A stretch of DNA of 64,000 bases from CAZQFV01 sp964592645. Lineage in GTDB: Bacteria; Chloroflexota; Chloroflexia; DTKN01. Location: positions 26,149 through 90,148 of the forward strand of contig CAZQFV010000015.1 of NCBI GenBank assembly GCA_964592645.1, written 5' to 3'. This document shows positions 58,743-64,000 of this stretch, piece after piece. A program made the translations under genes and the position numbers. Below the pieces are notes generated by a model. That model made no database searches and was not told the origin of the DNA. It worked only from the letters and a program-made list of their open reading frames with translations. Every line of letters begins with the position of its first letter. Positions within the stretch are counted from its first letter, which is position 1.

Positions 58743-59999
58743 CTACCAGTCCTCCGCGGACTCTTCTGCCGAGGCGGCGCGCTGCGGCTTCTGCCCGCCG
58801 CGCCTCTCGCTTTCCTCGCAAGATAGGTTGTGGGTCAGTACGTTCGAACCCTCGGGCACGGGCAAGATGCAGCCCGAATCGATACTGCGCGCCGGGTAGA
58901 TCACGAACCCGGAGCCGAGCTTGACGTTGTGGCCAACGCACCCGCCCAGGACCGGCATGCCCGTCGGCTGCAGCCGGCCGCGGTGCCAGATGCGCAGCGG
59001 CTTGCCGGCCAGGTTAAAATCGGTAAAGACGTTGTTGGCCCCGATAAAGGTATTGCGCCCGACCACGCACAGTTGCAGGCAAGTGTTCTGCGCCACCATC
59101 GAGTTTTCCATGAAGGCGGTCATAAAGAGCGCCGCCCGGAAAGGCAGGTAGCAGTAATCGCTGACCACGCTCAGCATCACCTGGGCGCCCTGCATGACGG
59201 TGACATTGTTGCCGATCAGGCTGTTGGTGATGACCACACCGGCACCGATGTTGACGTTGTTGCCGATCACCGTCGGCCCCTGGATGACGGACGAGGGGTC
59301 GATAGAGCAGTTCTTGCCGATCTTGACCATCTCCGAGCAGGAGTAGAAATGTTTGCGCTCGATGAAAGAGCGAAAGGCGACGCGCAGCTTCCAGCCCCAG
59401 GACTCTTCGACCTCCTGCTCGCGGATGCGGCCCCAGCAGAAAACGCCAAAGGGCACGTTGGCCACCCAGATCAGCGGCCACGACTCGATCGAGAGGAAGG
59501 GCCGCCAGGGGATCTGGTAGACCAGGTCGCCGGCATTGGCCATGTAGGAGGGGATGTGATAGTAGCCCATCTCGCGCGGCAAGGTATCGATGACCAGCGG
59601 CTGCGGATCTGGGACAACGCCCTGGGGGTAGTAGAACATGTCGGCGACGTAGACGTCCCCTTGCAGGCGAATGCCTTCCTGGAGGTTCAGGGCATGGGCG
59701 GTGATGGCGGCGTCGTGGCGGGCAAAGGCAATCTGGCAAGGCCGGCCCAAGGCGCGGGCCTGGGAGACGAAAGAATCCAGCAGGTGGGAATTGAAGAACA
59801 GGTTATCCTTGTGGACCAGGAGCTCGCCCTGGACCGCCGGGACATCCTCCAGGCGGTCCACCTCCAACTCCCCCTCGCAGTGCCGGGCCATCAGGTCGCG
59901 CTGCAGCAGCCACAACGGCTTGTTCAGGATGCGCAAATCGCGGGCCGGTTCGTTGAACGGGGGAATCGGCTCGCGGACCCTGACGATGACCCGTCGCAT
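58743..59999 (-). CDS. Left-handed beta-helix (hexapeptide-repeat) transferase-like protein
   Basis: 418 residues from ATG 59999 (MRRVIVRVREP); an in-frame ATG at 60053 would add 18 basic residues and neither site has a good ribosome-binding site. The N-terminal part (about 1-220) holds several beta-rich segments. The C-terminal half contains hexapeptide repeats of the LbH fold (CSIDPSSVIQGPTVIGNNVNIGAGVVITNSLIGNNVTV, VVGRNTFIGANNVFTDFNLAG). Such proteins are acyl- or nucleotidyltransferase-like; no catalytic His is certain. Co-transcription with V4R and receiver genes suggests a signalling or envelope role. Function unknown. Confidence 0.8.
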   Translation of the reverse strand: MRRVIVRVREPIPPFNEPARDLRILNKPLWLLQRDLMARHCEGELEVDRLEDVPAVQGELLVHKDNLFFNSHLLDSFVSQARALGRPCQIAFARHDAAITAHALNLQEGIRLQGDVYVADMFYYPQGVVPDPQPLVIDTLPREMGYYHIPSYMANAGDLVYQIPWRPFLSIESWPLIWVANVPFGVFCWGRIREQEVEESWGWKLRVAFRSFIERKHFYSCSEMVKIGKNCSIDPSSVIQGPTVIGNNVNIGAGVVITNSLIGNNVTVMQGAQVMLSVVSDYCYLPFRAALFMTAFMENSMVAQNTCLQLCVVGRNTFIGANNVFTDFNLAGKPLRIWHRGRLQPTGMPVLGGCVGHNVKLGSGFVIYPARSIDSGCILPVPEGSNVLTHNLSCEESERRGGQKPQRAASAEESAEDW

Positions 60000-60125
60000 T
60001 TTCGCTTCACGCCGGCCGGACTGGCGACCGGCGCCCTTCTTTTTGCCGTCCATCGTTTCCCGGGAGCCAAGAAGAAAGGGCTGCACACCCCCACGTCCCC
60101 ACCCGACCGGCACCGACAGCAGCGC

Positions 60126-60794
60126 CTAGTCCAGCGGCTCTTTGTCGATGACGAACGTACAGGTGGGATCGCCAACCGCGCGGCACTCGATCTCTTCGAC
60201 GCGAAAGTTCTTCCCTCCAGAAACCCAACGCAGGCTCTCCTCGATGATTCCCCGGGCGATATGGCAGCACGGGCTTTCCGAGCGGCGATGCCAGCAGACC
60301 GGGCACTTTTCGATCACATAGAGGAACTGTCCCTTCTTCTCCTCGACATGGGTGGGCTGGTCGCTGAAGCGGTCAAAGGTCTGGGCCACGGCGTTCAACG
60401 CGATCTTGAGCTTCATCCCGATCGGCATCAGTTTCAGCGCCAGGTCGGCCATGCCCAAGAGGGGGCCGAACTCCTTCAGCCCATAGTTGAAGGCCACCCG
60501 GCCGGCGCGCAGCTCCATGCCGCGGGCCCCGCGCTGCCCATACATCGTCTCCAGGGCGATGCTGGTCTGGGTCAGCTCGGTGAAGGAGTACTCCCGGCGC
60601 AGGTCGTTGGGTGGATAGTTGCCCACGCGCTCGCGGAGGCCCGCCATGTTGAGCAATGCACTGACCCCGTTGCGTCCCATCACGTCTTCCAGGGAGACCA
60701 GGAAAAGCCGTCCAATCTTGTTGGGGTAAAACCGTTCGGCCTTGTCGTCGGAAGCGTCGGGAGTCTCGGGGTGTAGAACCTGCGCTTCGGTCAT
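60126..60794 (-). CDS. V4R-domain protein
   Basis: 222 residues from ATG 60794 (GAGGAGGAG upstream). The C-terminal half fits the V4R (vinyl-4-reductase) small-ligand domain: FLYVIEKCPVCWHRRSESPCCHIARGIIEESLRWV, then VEEIECRAVGDPTCTFVI. The four Cys in CPVC...CC and the late Cys may bind metal. The N-terminal half (RFYPNKIGRLFLVSLEDVMGRNGVSALLNMAGL) resembles a part often seen with V4R. No DNA-binding domain. It is the first gene of the signalling operon. Confidence 0.87.
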   Translation of the reverse strand: MTEAQVLHPETPDASDDKAERFYPNKIGRLFLVSLEDVMGRNGVSALLNMAGLRERVGNYPPNDLRREYSFTELTQTSIALETMYGQRGARGMELRAGRVAFNYGLKEFGPLLGMADLALKLMPIGMKLKIALNAVAQTFDRFSDQPTHVEEKKGQFLYVIEKCPVCWHRRSESPCCHIARGIIEESLRWVSGGKNFRVEEIECRAVGDPTCTFVIDKEPLD

Positions 60795-60860
60795 CGGCTC
60801 CTCCTCAAAGGCATCCGCACACTGCGGTTCCGCGCTAACGGTACCGGCAATTCTGGTGCT

Positions 60861-60889
60861 ATTGTACACGAAATATCCCTTGTCGTCAA
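60861..60889 (-). promoter_or_regulatory. Promoter of the V4R/giant-kinase operon
   Basis: TTGACG (60889-60884), 17 bases, TACAAT (60866-60861) on the minus strand, about 67 bases before the V4R start codon. Confidence 0.7.
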
Positions 60890-60911
60890 CACCACCCGGG
60901 TTACAGAATTG

Positions 60912-63782
<2,871 letters not shown>

Positions 63783-64000
63783 GGCAACCTCGGCGCAACG
63801 CGCGAAAGCGTGACACAGTAAGACGACTGCCGAAGCCAGGTCTCACTTTGGCAGGCCGGGTCCACCTGCCGTGCGTAGCTCAGAATGCCCGTATCATAAC
63901 ATTGTACTATAAGAAGGCCGGGGGCGCAAATCGCCCTCAGAGAGCTACTAAGAGCCTATCCGAAAACCTGTGGTATAATGCCCCCATTACTGGAGGTGCT
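63783..64000. other. Right-edge intergenic region with probable insertion-sequence end
   Basis: No gene is seen in 218 bases. On the minus strand TATGAT (63898-63893) could be the uvrA -10, without a good -35. On the plus strand CTAA (63950-63953) is followed by GAGCCTATCCGAAAACC, which looks like the terminal repeat of an IS5-type element with its 4-base target. An extended -10 TGGTATAAT (to 63979) and GGAGG (63992-63996) follow, so a transposase gene probably starts just outside the window. Confidence 0.45.

Noticed and set aside
48121..58899. Three plus-strand open frames of over 1000 codons opposite the giant kinase
   Set aside because: They mirror the repeated GAF codons in one antisense frame; composition is His/Asp/Gly-rich and no motif fits.

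Overview
ORGANISM. GC-rich chromosomal DNA whose gene content suggests an anaerobic or facultative member of the Chloroflexota (Anaerolineae-like). This is inferred from three very long GAF-rich sensor proteins, split glycine decarboxylase subunits (GcvPA/GcvPB), a secreted beta-helix protein ending in a ...VYLPLAWRGPE tail of a type I associate with this phylum, and tungsten-enzyme genes. No rRNA, tRNA gene or CRISPR array was found.

LAYOUT. 1-4097 (-): N-terminal 1365 codons of a GAF-array sensor that runs off the left edge. 4324-4752: truncated transposase. 4780-8014 (-): gcvH-gcvPA-gcvPB. 8183-12683 (+): radical SAM/HhH protein, GT2 glycosyltransferase, LPG-synthase-like flippase, M24 peptidase. 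12684-12946: non-coding hairpin region. 12947-28817 (-): one compact 16-gene unit: GntR regulator, UbiX, PreA-like FMN/Fe-S protein, UbiD, AOR, MoaD-like, LUD/CCG Fe-S protein, M29/NicX-like enzyme, cupin, ferredoxin, AOR, ferredoxin, MoaD-like, class V aminotransferase, ferredoxin, and an AOR/ABC-permease chimera. 29045-29674 (+): hypothetical gene, followed by a palindromic-repeat cluster. 29938-35319 (-): CHASE4/HAMP/GAF histidine kinase followed by ribH. 35581-42064 (+): triple ParB-like protein, secreted beta-helix protein, aspS, small DNA-binding protein. 42070-46093 (-): sulfur-handling unit: CstR-like repressor, M50 protease, IscS-like, IscU, zinc ribbon, DsrE-like, TusA. 46249-60794 (-): signalling unit: V4R, beta-helix transferase-like, REC-GGDEF-like, a 3417-residue 15-GAF hybrid kinase, REC, alpha/beta hydrolase. 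60912-63782 (-): uvrA. Right edge: a probable insertion-sequence end.

HOW THE GENES WORK TOGETHER. The 12.9-28.8 kb unit starts at a consensus promoter (TTGACA-17-TATAAT) with a perfect GntR-type palindrome over the predicted transcription start. It combines tungsten oxidoreductase modules (AOR, poly-ferredoxin, MoaD-like carrier) with prenyl-FMN decarboxylase (UbiD/UbiX), an FMN reductase-like protein and a PLP enzyme that resembles pyridoxamine-pyruvate aminotransferase. I read it as an inducible anaerobic pathway for an aromatic or N-heterocyclic compound; I know of no described system with this composition. The 42-46 kb unit has a sulfur-trafficking composition and a CsoR-family regulator whose ligand residues fit a persulfide sensor rather than a copper sensor. 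Its IscS-like protein lacks the PLP lysine.

Other features of note are heptanucleotide tandem repeats in several gene junctions, a 210-bp perfect internal duplication in the giant kinase, and an alpha/beta hydrolase with alanine at the nucleophile position. All functional names come from reading motifs; no database search was run.
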